Positions 1-8,200 of a DNA stretch of 32,006 nt are shown here, one piece after another. A program made the position numbers and the translations under genes. The notes under the pieces are model-generated. The model saw nothing but the letters and a program-made list of their open reading frames with translations. It did not search any database and was not told where the DNA came from. Origin of the DNA: Aquincolibacterium sp041674705 (lineage in GTDB: Bacteria; Omnitrophota; Omnitrophia; Omnitrophales; Aquincolibacteriaceae); contig JBAYVF010000021.1 in NCBI GenBank assembly GCA_041674705.1, positions 1 to 32,006 on the forward strand. The letters are read 5' to 3'. Each line of letters starts with the position of its first letter. Position 1 is the first letter of the stretch.

Positions 1-47
1 AGCTTCCCAAGCTATTGAGACGGGTTCGATTCCCGTATCCCGCTCCA
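1..47 (+). tRNA. tRNA-Gly (anticodon CCC), 3' part
   Basis: The 3' part of a tRNA gene, cut by the left window edge. The anticodon loop TTCCCAA (5-11 region) gives anticodon CCC, flanked by AGC/GCT stem bases. A T-arm with stem ACGGG/CCCGT and loop TTCGATT follows, then the acceptor strand ATCCCGC, discriminator T and an encoded CCA ending at 47. The D-arm and 5' acceptor strand lie outside the window, so a fold of the whole gene cannot be checked. tRNA-Gly genes are common integration targets for islands, and accessory genes start right after this one. Confidence 0.9.
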
Positions 48-75
48 TCTCTTTTTCTGAAATCTCAAGCCTTCC

Positions 76-115
76 AACGGGTTACGTCAAACCAGACGTA
101 ACCCGTTTCGTTTTA
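76..115 (+). terminator. Intrinsic terminator after tRNA-Gly
   Basis: A perfect 13-bp stem (76-88 with 95-107) around a 6-base loop AAACCA is followed by TCGTTTTA. It sits 28 bases after the tRNA CCA end and is well placed to end tRNA transcription. The T run is interrupted by CG. Confidence 0.8.
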
Positions 116-127
116 TCACTTTGCATT

Positions 128-167
128 CCAAGTCAATCCAAGCTATCCCAAGTCAACACAAGTTGTA
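128..167 (+). repeat. Four tandem ~10-bp CCAAG repeats
   Basis: Four consecutive decamers: CCAAGTCAAT, CCAAGCTATC, CCAAGTCAAC, ACAAGTTGTA. Units 1 and 3 differ only at the last base, and unit 4 is the most degenerate. The 9-mer CCAAGCTAT of unit 2 also occurs in the tRNA anticodon stem-loop at 8-16. A second short direct repeat, AAGTGGCAG, lies at 190-198 and 201-209. Tandem short repeats beside a tRNA 3' end resemble arm-type binding sites of tyrosine integrases, but no integrase gene is present in the window. Confidence 0.5.
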
Positions 168-512
168 AATCTCCGTTCGCGCGGAGTTTAAGTGGCAGAA
201 AAGTGGCAGGAATTAAGCGGGATCCCTTATCCTGCTTAAGCCGAGGTCTTCAAATAATGGCTCTGGATAGCTTCGCGCTGAGCCTTAGAATCCCTCGCCA
301 GATGGGCTTAATTGCGTATTATCGAGCATTAGAGACGACCTAATGCTTTTGGGGGTCTCAATGTCGGTAATAGCCCAGATTGTGACATTGGTTGATTCGA
401 TCCCCGGTGGGGGGGGGAATCAACAGCTACACTTCTGGCAATCCAAAGCTCGATGGTCACGGAGGGGTAGCGCCTCTTTTATTTTTAAAAAGAGTTGCGC
501 TTTTGAAAATAA
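168..512. other. Gene-free stretch with several hairpins
   Basis: I see no convincing gene here. The stretch holds an imperfect hairpin (213-223 with 229-239, one mismatch), a small terminator-like hairpin at 325-350, and a hairpin at 391-424 whose loop side contains a G run of about ten. A run of A/T bases (480-512) precedes the DtxR operator and probably forms the promoter region of the regulator gene. Confidence 0.5.
325..350 (+). terminator. Candidate intrinsic terminator
   Basis: AGCATTAG (325-332) pairs perfectly with CTAATGCT (340-347) around a 7-base loop and is followed by TTT. The stem is AT-rich, so it would be a modest terminator. No gene immediately upstream explains it. Confidence 0.4.
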
Positions 513-514
513 AT

Positions 515-530
515 GTTAGATTACTCTAAC
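515..530 (+). promoter_or_regulatory. DtxR-family operator, upstream copy
   Basis: GTTAGA-TTAC-TCTAAC is a perfect 6-bp inverted repeat with a 4-base centre, directly before the regulator start at 534. Read as GTTAG-N6-CTAAC it matches the second site at 1037-1054 in arms and spacing. DtxR, IdeR and MntR bind palindromes of TTAGG/CCTAA type, so autoregulation is the natural reading. Confidence 0.7.
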
Positions 531-533
531 TTT

Positions 534-1019
534 ATGAAAACGAGCTCTAAATTAAGTGAACACATGGAGAATTACCTGAAGGCGATCCTTGTCCTCGCCG
601 AGGAGCAGGGGGTTGTCCGGGTCAAGGACATTAGCAGTGTGATGCATGTGAAAATGTCGAGTGTCACGGCAGCGCTGGGAGCACTTTCAAAATCCGGGTA
701 TGTAAAGCACGAGTCTTATGGATATGTTCAATTGACTCCGAAGGGGCATGAAATGGCTCGGGATGTCCACAAGCGACATCACATGCTGCTTCGTTTTTTA
801 CGCGATGTCTTAGATATCGATCCGCAAACAGCTGAAAAGGATGCGTGCGGTATGGAGCATTCTATCAGCGCTCACGCCCTTAAAAAACTGGAGCGATTCG
901 TTGGCTTTATGGAGATCGATCCGAAAGGGCAGATCAGGAACTGCTTGGCGCAATTCCGCGAATACAGCTCTTCGGGGAAACGCATTTCATGCGAGCGGTG
1001 TGCACCAAGGAAAGAGTAA
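534..1019 (+). CDS. DtxR/MntR-family metal-dependent transcriptional regulator
   Basis: A 161-aa cytoplasmic repressor of the DtxR/MntR family, which binds DNA when loaded with Fe2+ or Mn2+. An N-terminal winged helix-turn-helix (about residues 10-65, including VKMSSVTAALGALSKSGYV) is followed by the helical metal-binding and dimerisation domain. The metal motif reads DACGMEH, which matches the Cys-x-x-Glu-His ligands of iron-type DtxR rather than the Glu of MntR. The N-terminal ligand position has ENY where MntR has EDY. There is no C-terminal SH3/FeoA domain; the tail carries CERC. I chose the ATG at 534 because the ATG at 513 lies in the operator palindrome; neither start has a clear ribosome-binding site. 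Operators before and after the gene suggest control of itself and of the metal genes that follow. Confidence 0.88.
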   Translation: MKTSSKLSEHMENYLKAILVLAEEQGVVRVKDISSVMHVKMSSVTAALGALSKSGYVKHESYGYVQLTPKGHEMARDVHKRHHMLLRFLRDVLDIDPQTAEKDACGMEHSISAHALKKLERFVGFMEIDPKGQIRNCLAQFREYSSSGKRISCERCAPRKE

Positions 1020-1036
1020 ATTTTTTTGCTTTAAAA

Positions 1037-1054
1037 TGTTAGGCGCGTCTAACA
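1037..1054 (+). promoter_or_regulatory. DtxR-family operator, downstream copy
   Basis: TGTTAG-GCGCGT-CTAACA is an inverted repeat with perfect 6-bp arms, in the 80-base gap between the regulator gene and the outer-membrane protein gene. Its arm sequence and spacing equal those of the site at 515-530. It probably controls the promoter of the downstream metal operon. Confidence 0.7.
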
Positions 1055-1099
1055 TAGTTTCAAGTCATAAACAAATATCAACTAGAGGAGGGGAAATCA

Positions 1100-1876
1100 A
1101 TGGGGAGGGAGCAGTGTTTCGGACGAGGATTTAAGGTGACGGCAGGGTCTGTCGCAATGTTTGTGATATTTAACATGATTATACCGATGGCCTATGCCCA
1201 TGAACGGCATTATGTATGGAATGCGGAGTATCAAACGCTTCCGCAGGGAACCTGGGAGTTGGAGAGCATCACGACTTCAAAGGTCCCCGACCTTAAAAGA
1301 TCAAATGCCAATAAATGGGAATATAAAGGGGAGCTCGAGTACGGTTTGACGGATCACATCACGATCGCTCATTATGAGCATTGGGAGACCAAAAATAAAT
1401 CCGGCTCCGGCAAAGACAGCACAAAATATTCCGGGTTTGATTTTGAAGCTAAATACCGGATCGGTGAAGTCGGAAAATACTGGCTGGATCCGTTATTGTA
1501 TTTAGAGATCAAACATGACCCGAGGGAAGAGGATATCCCGGTAATATTGGAAGGAAAAATAGTACTTTCCAAGGACATCGGTAAGTTTAATTTCATTTAC
1601 AACCAAATCATGGAATCGCAGGTGGCAAGCGGCGGGCGCACGGAGCATGAATTTACTTTCGGATCAAATTATTCGGTTACTGATAGCATCCGAGTCGGTT
1701 TTGAAACCAAAGGGCAGTATTGGAATCCGGAAGGCCACCGCAACGAGTTAGCGATGGGGCCGACGTTGAACTACGTGCATCGCTATTTTTGGGTGACTCT
1801 GGGAACCCTTTTTGGTATCAACCGCGCTGCGGATGATTGGCAAACCCGCCTAATCGTCGGCGTTCCGATAGGTTAA
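1100..1876 (+). CDS. Outer-membrane beta-barrel protein, function unknown
   Basis: A 258-aa exported protein. A signal peptide (about residues 10-33, ending MAYAHE) is followed by alternating short strands rich in Tyr, Trp and Gly, ending in a hydrophobic strand (RLIVGVPIG), as in small outer-membrane beta-barrels. I do not recognise a named transporter; it resembles uncharacterised barrel families found beside metal-efflux genes. A strong Shine-Dalgarno (GAGGAGGGG, 1085-1093) sits 6 bases before the ATG and supports this start. It is the first gene after the second DtxR operator, so it probably opens the regulated operon. Its stop overlaps the next start (TAATG), implying translational coupling. 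Confidence 0.7.
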   Translation: MGREQCFGRGFKVTAGSVAMFVIFNMIIPMAYAHERHYVWNAEYQTLPQGTWELESITTSKVPDLKRSNANKWEYKGELEYGLTDHITIAHYEHWETKNKSGSGKDSTKYSGFDFEAKYRIGEVGKYWLDPLLYLEIKHDPREEDIPVILEGKIVLSKDIGKFNFIYNQIMESQVASGGRTEHEFTFGSNYSVTDSIRVGFETKGQYWNPEGHRNELAMGPTLNYVHRYFWVTLGTLFGINRAADDWQTRLIVGVPIG

Positions 1877-2115
1877 TGGTTATGCGACAGCAAGCTATGA
1901 AGACCTTATTCACTGTGGGAATTTTGGCGCTCATTTTCAGCAGTACCGGTTTAGCGGGGGAAGGGTTTGATGAAAGGCAGACATGTCCTGTTATGCCCGG
2001 CCGGCCGGTAAAAGAAAAATTCTTCGTCGATTACAACGGCCAACGCATTTATCTCTGTTGTGCGCCGTGCATAAAAGCGTTCAAGAAGCATCCGGGGAAA
2101 TATCTGAAGAATTAA
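1876..2115 (+). CDS. Small secreted TRASH/YHS-like metal-binding protein
   Basis: A 79-aa exported protein. After a signal peptide (MKTLFTVGILALIFSSTGLA) comes a single TRASH/YHS-like module of about 45 residues. It has CPVMPGRPV, then YNGQRIYLCCAPCIKAFKKHP. The Cys plus Cys-Cys-x-x-Cys set is a plausible metal site. I chose the ATG at 1876 because it overlaps the preceding stop codon; an internal ATG at 1897 gives a more typical signal-peptide start. A relative with the same architecture lies at 27802-28119, and a third copy of the module opens the Cu+ ATPase at 28153. A role in periplasmic metal buffering or delivery is inferred. Confidence 0.75.
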   Translation: MVMRQQAMKTLFTVGILALIFSSTGLAGEGFDERQTCPVMPGRPVKEKFFVDYNGQRIYLCCAPCIKAFKKHPGKYLKN

Positions 2116-2161
2116 AAACATAACGATAAACCGAGTTTAATTGGAAATGAGCGGGTATAAA

Positions 2162-2190
2162 TTGACAATCGAAAAATCAAATGTTAGTAT
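2162..2190 (+). promoter_or_regulatory. Sigma-70-type promoter, possibly leaderless
   Basis: TTGACA (2162-2167), a 17-base spacer and TAGTAT (2185-2190). The spacer ends with ATGTTAG, one half-site of the DtxR-type operator. Transcription would start about 7 bases after the -10, at or next to the ATG at 2198, leaving almost no leader. Confidence 0.55.
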
Positions 2191-2197
2191 CCCGCCC

Positions 2198-2485
2198 ATG
2201 CGTAAAGGTTACGTCTGGATAGTTGCGGTTGTTGCATTGCTGGGCATGGCGAATTGTGTGCTTGTGGAACCAGCATTTGCATGCGAAGACGCGGCCGGGA
2301 CTTGTTCAACGCCCATTTGCCACGACTGTCTTGTTTGCGGTTCTGCAGGCCACCAATGGCTTGCCCCTCAAACATCACAGTTGTTGAGCATCCCTGGCTT
2401 AGCCAACGCGATCAATATCTCATCTGTAGTAATCCCCGTCGATCCGCCTTTTGGATCAATCTTCCATCCACCGACTCCTTTCTAG
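2198..2485 (+). CDS. Small Cys-rich secreted protein before the CzcCBA genes
   Basis: A 95-aa exported protein with a signal peptide (residues 1-28, ending PAFA). A dense cysteine cluster follows: C29, C36, C41, C44, C47, with His42 and a later GH. The tail is proline-rich and ends IFHPPTPF. Short exported proteins with an FxPP-type tail commonly precede CzcCBA or CusCBA operons and are annotated only as hypothetical. The ATG at 2198 was chosen because the signal peptide begins there (MRKGYVW); TTG 2141 and ATG 2147 are upstream in-frame options. No good ribosome-binding site is visible, which fits the leaderless promoter at 2162-2190. The cluster suggests metal binding, but no function is assigned. 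Confidence 0.6.
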   Translation: MRKGYVWIVAVVALLGMANCVLVEPAFACEDAAGTCSTPICHDCLVCGSAGHQWLAPQTSQLLSIPGLANAINISSVVIPVDPPFGSIFHPPTPF

Positions 2486-2570
2486 TCCGCGCGCTGCCCG
2501 TCTGTAAATTTCCGGCGGTTCAGTAGTAGTTTTTTCTTTCGCGATCTGTCCCTTTTAGATGGAGCAAAAT

Positions 2571-3044
2571 ATGAAATCAAGATCTTTGATAAACATTCTA
2601 ATTATCGTTTGCGTGGCGTTGACCTTGAGCGGGTGCGTCCTTACTCGATACGAAGTAATCCCTCAAGCGGACAAAGGCCCCCAAGGTGGGCAGATGATGC
2701 GTATTAATCAGGTGGGTTCGGGGTATGTCGAGTTTGTAGCCAAATCCGTTTCCGGAAGCGAATGGCTGCTTCAGGTCTTCGGCTACGATGAGAACATGAA
2801 GCCGACTATGCACTATTCAAGTGCGAAGGTTGAGGTCGTAACGCCAGATGCAAAGAAGACATTTGTGACCTTATGGAATACGAAACCCTATTTCTGGAAC
2901 CGCGGAGTCGGAACCCTTGAGGGTAAGGTTAATATCGAAGGAAATGTTTTTAAAACGCATGTCAAATTAATCCATGGCAAATCCGCTCGCCATTGCATTG
3001 ATTTTGATTATCCATTAGGCGGATCAGCAGGAACGGCGAAATGA
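2571..3044 (+). CDS. Lipoprotein, unknown function, in czc operon
   Basis: A 157-aa predicted lipoprotein. The N-terminus has a charged start, a hydrophobic stretch (INILIIVCVALTL) and a lipobox LSGC. The mature part (about 135 residues) looks like a beta-rich domain with Trp and Tyr (EWLLQVFGYDE, NTKPYFWNRG). I chose the ATG at 2571 over 2559 because GGAG (2561-2564) lies 6 bases before it. It overlaps the in-frame extension of the TolC-type gene but not its likely start at 3077. Its place just before the efflux genes suggests an envelope accessory role in metal export. I do not recognise the family. Confidence 0.65.
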   Translation: MKSRSLINILIIVCVALTLSGCVLTRYEVIPQADKGPQGGQMMRINQVGSGYVEFVAKSVSGSEWLLQVFGYDENMKPTMHYSSAKVEVVTPDAKKTFVTLWNTKPYFWNRGVGTLEGKVNIEGNVFKTHVKLIHGKSARHCIDFDYPLGGSAGTAK

Positions 3045-3076
3045 TGATGAAACTTACGAACTCAAAAGGAAAAATT

Positions 3077-4348
3077 ATGACTCTCCGAAAAACAATCGCT
3101 TTGTTGATCGGAGCGATCCTTTCTGTAACGCAGCCGGTATTTGCTTTTGAAATCGGACCGGAAGCTCTGTCACTTGAGGATGCTCTCCGTATTGCTTATG
3201 TAAATCATCCCGCGATGCAGGAGGTGAAGCAGGAAATATCAGCCGCGAAGGGCAGGTGGATGCAGGCGGAAGCGTTGCCTGACCCGGAAATGGAAATGAA
3301 GGTCGGAGGGCTTAAAAAACAGGTCCAAGATGGTAAGGAAACCCGCAAAGGCAACGTAGATTCTTTCCTTATTCAGCAACCCCTAGATCCTTTGGGCACC
3401 CGGTTCCTTAAAGGGAGGATGGCCTGGGATGAGGTGAAGATCTCCCGAGGGAATGTCGAGCTTGTTTGGGCAAGAGTCCGTCAAGAGGTGATCGGCTTTT
3501 ATGCCGGCATTTTGACGGATGAAAAGGCGCAGGAGATTGCCGGAGAAAACCTGAAAGCCACCCGGCAGTTTTTTACGCAGGTGGAAACAAGATATCAATC
3601 CAGCAACGCGCTTCAAAGCGACGTGATCCGCGCAAAGATCGAAGTTTCGCGCTCAGAGAATGACCTGCTTGTTGCGCAAAAGAATCTTCAGGTCTCGAAA
3701 GGAAAGATGAATCTCGCGCTCGGACGCACAGTGGAATCCTCGCTTCAATTAAGTGATTTTCTGGCATATGACTCTGTCCGTTTTCAATATGACCAGATCA
3801 TGAAGCAAGCGATTGAAAAAAGAGCAGATCTTCGTAACGAAGAAACGAGGCTAAAGACCAGAGCCAAAGGTGTCTGGTCAGCTTGGCTTAAAACTTTTCT
3901 TCCTAAAATGGGGATCGGAGTTGAGCGAACGACTACGGACTATGAAAATGACACCGCCATTCTCATTGGGGCATCTTATCCGCTTTGGGGTTTCAATCTT
4001 GGCGAAGTCAAAGAAGCCAAAGCGGAAAAAACAATCCAACAGGTCCGTGTGGAGGCTCTCAGGCGACAGGTCGGTCTTGAGGTTTATCAGGCGTTCCTGG
4101 AGTCTGAGCTCGCCGATAAACAAGTCGCGCTCCAGAAAAAAGCCCTCGACGAAGCCAATGAGCTTTTAAGACAGATCACCCTTCAGTATGAAGAAGGCAA
4201 GATACCCTTCCTTTCGTATCTTGAAAATATCAAAACCATCAAAGAAACGCGTCTTGCTTATTTTACTGCACTCAAAAATTACAAAGAAACCGTGGCTGAC
4301 CTGGAACGAACCATCCAGGCGACGCCCATTCCAGAAGGAGCAAAATAA
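3077..4348 (+). CDS. czcC: TolC-family outer-membrane efflux protein (CzcC-like)
   Basis: A 423-aa outer-membrane factor that would form the exit duct of the tripartite RND pump. A signal peptide (ending QPVFAF) is followed by the typical TolC repeat: LSLEDALRIAYVNHPAMQE, long helical stretches, and a second half with QAIEKRADLRNEETRL and LQYEEGKIPFLSYLE. The ATG at 3077 was chosen because AAGGA (3066-3070) precedes it and the signal peptide starts there. The stop overlaps the adaptor start (TAATGA), so the two are translationally coupled. The substrate metal follows from the partner pump, not from this protein. Confidence 0.88.
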   Translation: MTLRKTIALLIGAILSVTQPVFAFEIGPEALSLEDALRIAYVNHPAMQEVKQEISAAKGRWMQAEALPDPEMEMKVGGLKKQVQDGKETRKGNVDSFLIQQPLDPLGTRFLKGRMAWDEVKISRGNVELVWARVRQEVIGFYAGILTDEKAQEIAGENLKATRQFFTQVETRYQSSNALQSDVIRAKIEVSRSENDLLVAQKNLQVSKGKMNLALGRTVESSLQLSDFLAYDSVRFQYDQIMKQAIEKRADLRNEETRLKTRAKGVWSAWLKTFLPKMGIGVERTTTDYENDTAILIGASYPLWGFNLGEVKEAKAEKTIQQVRVEALRRQVGLEVYQAFLESELADKQVALQKKALDEANELLRQITLQYEEGKIPFLSYLENIKTIKETRLAYFTALKNYKETVADLERTIQATPIPEGAK

Positions 4349-5274
4349 TGAAGAAATTACTATTACTCTGTCTCGTGGTCCTGATGATGCCGGGTTGCGG
4401 TTGCCAGAAGAAGGCCGCTCATTCAGAAGAGGGGCATTCTGATGAAGAGGGAACCGTTCACGTTAAAAAAGAGTCCCAGAAACTGATCGATCTGGAGCTT
4501 ATGACGGCTCAAAAGAAGGCGTTTATATCGAGGATCGCAGTGACCGGCGAGATTGCGAAGGAAACGGAAAATATGTCGCATATTGTCTCTCCGGAGCCGG
4601 GTATTCTGAAGTCTTACAGCGCTAGCCCTGGTGAAACTGTGGAAAAAGGGACTCCGCTATGCGTTGTGGAATCGAACACGGGAAGACTGATAGAGATTCC
4701 GTCACTCGGGCATGGGATCATCTTTGCTCAATATCTGAAACCAGGGGATGTCGTGGATTCTCTGACTTCGATTTTAACCGTCGCCGATCCGGATCTTCTG
4801 CGGGCCAGCTTTAATGTTTACGAGAAAGACCTTGCGGGAATTAAGCTGGGGTTGAAGGTTCTGGTCAAATCGGTCGCGTATCCTGGAAAGACATTTGAGG
4901 GGGAGCTGGTTTATATCTCTCCAAGCGTCGATGAAAAAACAAGAACGATCAAGATCCGTGTGGATGTGAGCAATCAAGAGCATCTCCTCAAGTTCGGAAT
5001 GTTCGTTACGGCTGATATTCTGATCGAATCAAAAGTGCTCTATTATGTGATTCCTCAGAAGGCGGTTCATTTCGTGAACGGTAAGAGAGTTGTTTTTGTC
5101 AAAACCGCCGATGAGGAATTCCGGGCCCGAGAAGTGAAGATCGCCGAAGAAACGAAGGACGAAGTGGCGGTCAAAGACGGGCTCTGCGAAGGGGATTCCG
5201 TGGTGATCAAAGAAAGCTTTCTATTGAAGTCCGAACTATTGAAATCAGAAATGGGCGCGGGATGCGCTGAATAA
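4348..5274 (+). CDS. czcB: RND efflux periplasmic adaptor lipoprotein (CzcB-like)
   Basis: A 308-aa membrane-fusion protein linking the inner-membrane pump to the outer-membrane factor. The N-terminus is a lipoprotein signal (MMPGCGC), followed by a His/Glu-rich linker (AHSEEGHSDEEGTVH) that could bind metal. The barrel-sandwich domain comes next (VSPEPGILKSYSASPGETVEKG), then a beta-barrel and membrane-proximal domain (PSVDEKTRTIKIRVDV, FGMFVTADI, IPQKAVHF). The alpha-hairpin between the lipoyl halves is almost absent, so this is a short-hairpin adaptor. It overlaps czcC by one base and ends 18 bases before czcA. Confidence 0.88.
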   Translation: MKKLLLLCLVVLMMPGCGCQKKAAHSEEGHSDEEGTVHVKKESQKLIDLELMTAQKKAFISRIAVTGEIAKETENMSHIVSPEPGILKSYSASPGETVEKGTPLCVVESNTGRLIEIPSLGHGIIFAQYLKPGDVVDSLTSILTVADPDLLRASFNVYEKDLAGIKLGLKVLVKSVAYPGKTFEGELVYISPSVDEKTRTIKIRVDVSNQEHLLKFGMFVTADILIESKVLYYVIPQKAVHFVNGKRVVFVKTADEEFRAREVKIAEETKDEVAVKDGLCEGDSVVIKESFLLKSELLKSEMGAGCAE

Positions 5275-5292
5275 CCTAAGGGGCTTAATACT

Positions 5293-8200
5293 GTGGATAA
5301 ACTACTCTCATTTGTTTTAGGACGTCGGTTTTTAGTAATCCTTGCGACGATCCTGCTGATTATTGCAGGTGTTTTTTCCTGGTCAAAATTACCGGTCGAC
5401 GCCTTTCCCGATGTGACCAATGTCCAGGTTATGATCTTAACCCGCGCTGAAGGGTTAGTGCCGACCGAAGTGGAGCGGCTCATCAGTTCTCCGATCGAGC
5501 TGGAGATGAACGGGCTCCCGAAGATCAAGCTGATCCGTTCGCTTTCAAAGACGGGGCTTTCTCAGGTCGTGATCATTTTTGAAGATGGCGTGGACATCTA
5601 TTTCGCCCGGCAACTTGTTTTTGAGAGGTTGTCGACCGTTAAAGAAAAATTACCTCCGGGATTTGACCCTGAGATGGGTCCCATCAGCACCGGGTTGGGT
5701 GAGATCTTTCAATATACTCTGGAAAGTAAGAATACGGACTTGATGGGACTAAGGTCTATTCAGGATTGGGTCGTCCGTCCGCAACTCCGTTCGATCCCAG
5801 GGGTCACGGAGATTAATTCTTTTGGCGGATTTGTTAAACAATATCAAGTGATCGTTAACCCTGATCAATTGCTCAAATACGGATTGACCTTGAAAGATGT
5901 GTCCGAGACGCTCAGCCGGAACAATTCGACGGCGCCTGCTAATTATATCGTTCAAGGGCAAGAGCAAATTATTGTGCGAGGGATGGGACTTATCAAGGAC
6001 TTGTCGGACATCGAAACTGCCACCGTTACAACCGTTAATGGATCGCCGGTCTATGTCCGCGATATTGCTACCGTTCAGATCGGCCACGAGATCCGATGGG
6101 GAGGGGCGACAAGGGACGCGAAGGGGGAAACTGTTTGCGGCATGGTGGTCATGCTCAAGGACGCCAATTCAAAGACCGTGGTCGATCGGGTCAAGGAAAA
6201 GATCGGAAAGATCCAGGAGCGCCTTCCGGAGGGCGTTCGCATCAATCCTTTTTATGACAGAACGGAATTGATCGAGGCTTGCATCAGTACGGTGACGAAG
6301 GCTCTGATCGAAGGCGGTGTCCTTGTCATTATCGTTCTGTTCCTTTTCCTAGGTGATTTTCGCACGGCAAGCGTGGTGTGTCTTTCTTTGCCGCTTTCAG
6401 CGTTGATCACTTTTATCATGATGCGCATGACAGGCGTTTCTGCGAATCTGATGTCGCTCGGGGGGCTTGTGATCGCGCTCGGGATGATTGTGGATGCGAG
6501 CATTGTCGTTGCGGAAAATATTTTCAGACATCTCACCGAGAAAAAACCAGGTTCGGCTCATGAGAAGGTCATGCTATGCCTGAACGCCACGAAAGAAGTC
6601 GCCCGCCCCGTGATGTTTGCGATCCTTATCACGATCATTACCAAGGGGCCTTTGTTTGCGCTTCAGGCCGTGGAGGGCAAGATGTTCAGGCCTCTTGCGT
6701 GGACCCTGATATTCGCGATGGCAGGGTCTCTTATTATTTCTCTGACCATTATCCCGGTCATCAGCTCTTTCTTTATCAAGGGAAGCTCGAAGGATGAGGA
6801 TAACGCGGTGATCCGCTGGATCAAAAAGCTCTACCTGCCTGCGCTCCATAACGCGATGAAGCACAAAAAAAGAACGGCTGTCATTTCCACGGTAGTATTC
6901 CTGGTCTCTCTTTTCCTTTTTCGGTTTGTCGGAACGGAATTTCTGCCCTACCTTGATGAAGGATCCATTGCTGTGAATGTCGTTAAATTCCCGACCGTTT
7001 CGCTGAATGAATCCGTTAAGATCGGTGAAAGGATCGAAAAACTTCTGCTTGAGTTCCCGGAAGTCAACACGGTGGTCACTAAGACGGGGCGGGCTGAGAT
7101 CGCGGAAGATCCGATGGGGCCGGAGCAGAACGACATCTTTATCATGTTGAAGCCCAAGAAATTCTGGAAAGCCAAGTCGAAAATGGAGCTGATCAGTTTA
7201 ATCGATGCGAAATTGAGTCTGATTCCCGGTATCAAACTCAACTTCTCGCAGCCGATCGCGCTTCGGGTCAATGAACTTATTTCCGGGATCAAGTCTGACG
7301 TTGCAGTAAAGCTATTTGGATACGACTTGGAGACCCTTGGAGAAGCGGGAGAGGAGATTGAGCATATCCTTTCCAAGATCAAGGGAGCCAAGGATGTAAA
7401 AGTAGAACAAATATCGGGTTTCTTGCAGCTTGATATCGAGATCGATCGTATGGCGATAGCCCGGTATGGCATCAACGCAAGCGATGTTAACGATGTGATT
7501 GAAACGGCTGTTGGCGGCAAGGCCGTCAGTACCATCTTTGAAAAGGACCGTCGTTTTAATTTGAGTTTGCGTTTTCCGGAAGAGAAAAGGGGGGACAAGC
7601 GGGCGATTGAAAGCATTCTTGTCTCTTCTCCAAGCGGTCAGAACATTCCGCTTGGACAACTTGCCAAGATCAGTCTCGTGGAAGCTCCCAACCAGATCAG
7701 TCGTGAAGATGGAATGCGACGTGTTGTGGTCGAGTGTAATGTTAGGGGAAGAGATATCGGCAGCTTTATCGCTGAAGCTCAGGCGAAGGTCAAATCCGTC
7801 GAGAAATCCTTGCCCGAAGGATACTTTGTTTCCTGGGGCGGGCAGTTTGAAAATCAACAGCGGGCCATGAAATCGCTCATGGTCGTTGTCCCTGTCGTGA
7901 TCTTCACGATATACCTATTGCTTTTCTTGAGCTTCGGCTCGTTCAAGCCGGCACTTCTTGTGATATTGAATCTGCCGTTTTCCTGGGTGGGCGGTATCCT
8001 AACGGTGCTATTATTTAATATCACCTTAAGCGTTTCCGCAGCGGTTGGTTTTATTACTCTCTTTGGGATTGCCGTTGCGAATGGGACCATCCTTGTCTCA
8101 TTTTTCATTCAGTTACGTAAAGAGGGCGCAAGTCTTGAAGAAGCGATCGTGAAAGGCTGTGAGGTAAGGCTTCGCCCTTTGCTCCTGACAAGTATTACCG

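Noticed and set aside
1..512. Integrase or recombinase gene beside the tRNA
   Set aside because: No frame in this stretch encodes a recognisable integrase; only the repeats hint at integration.
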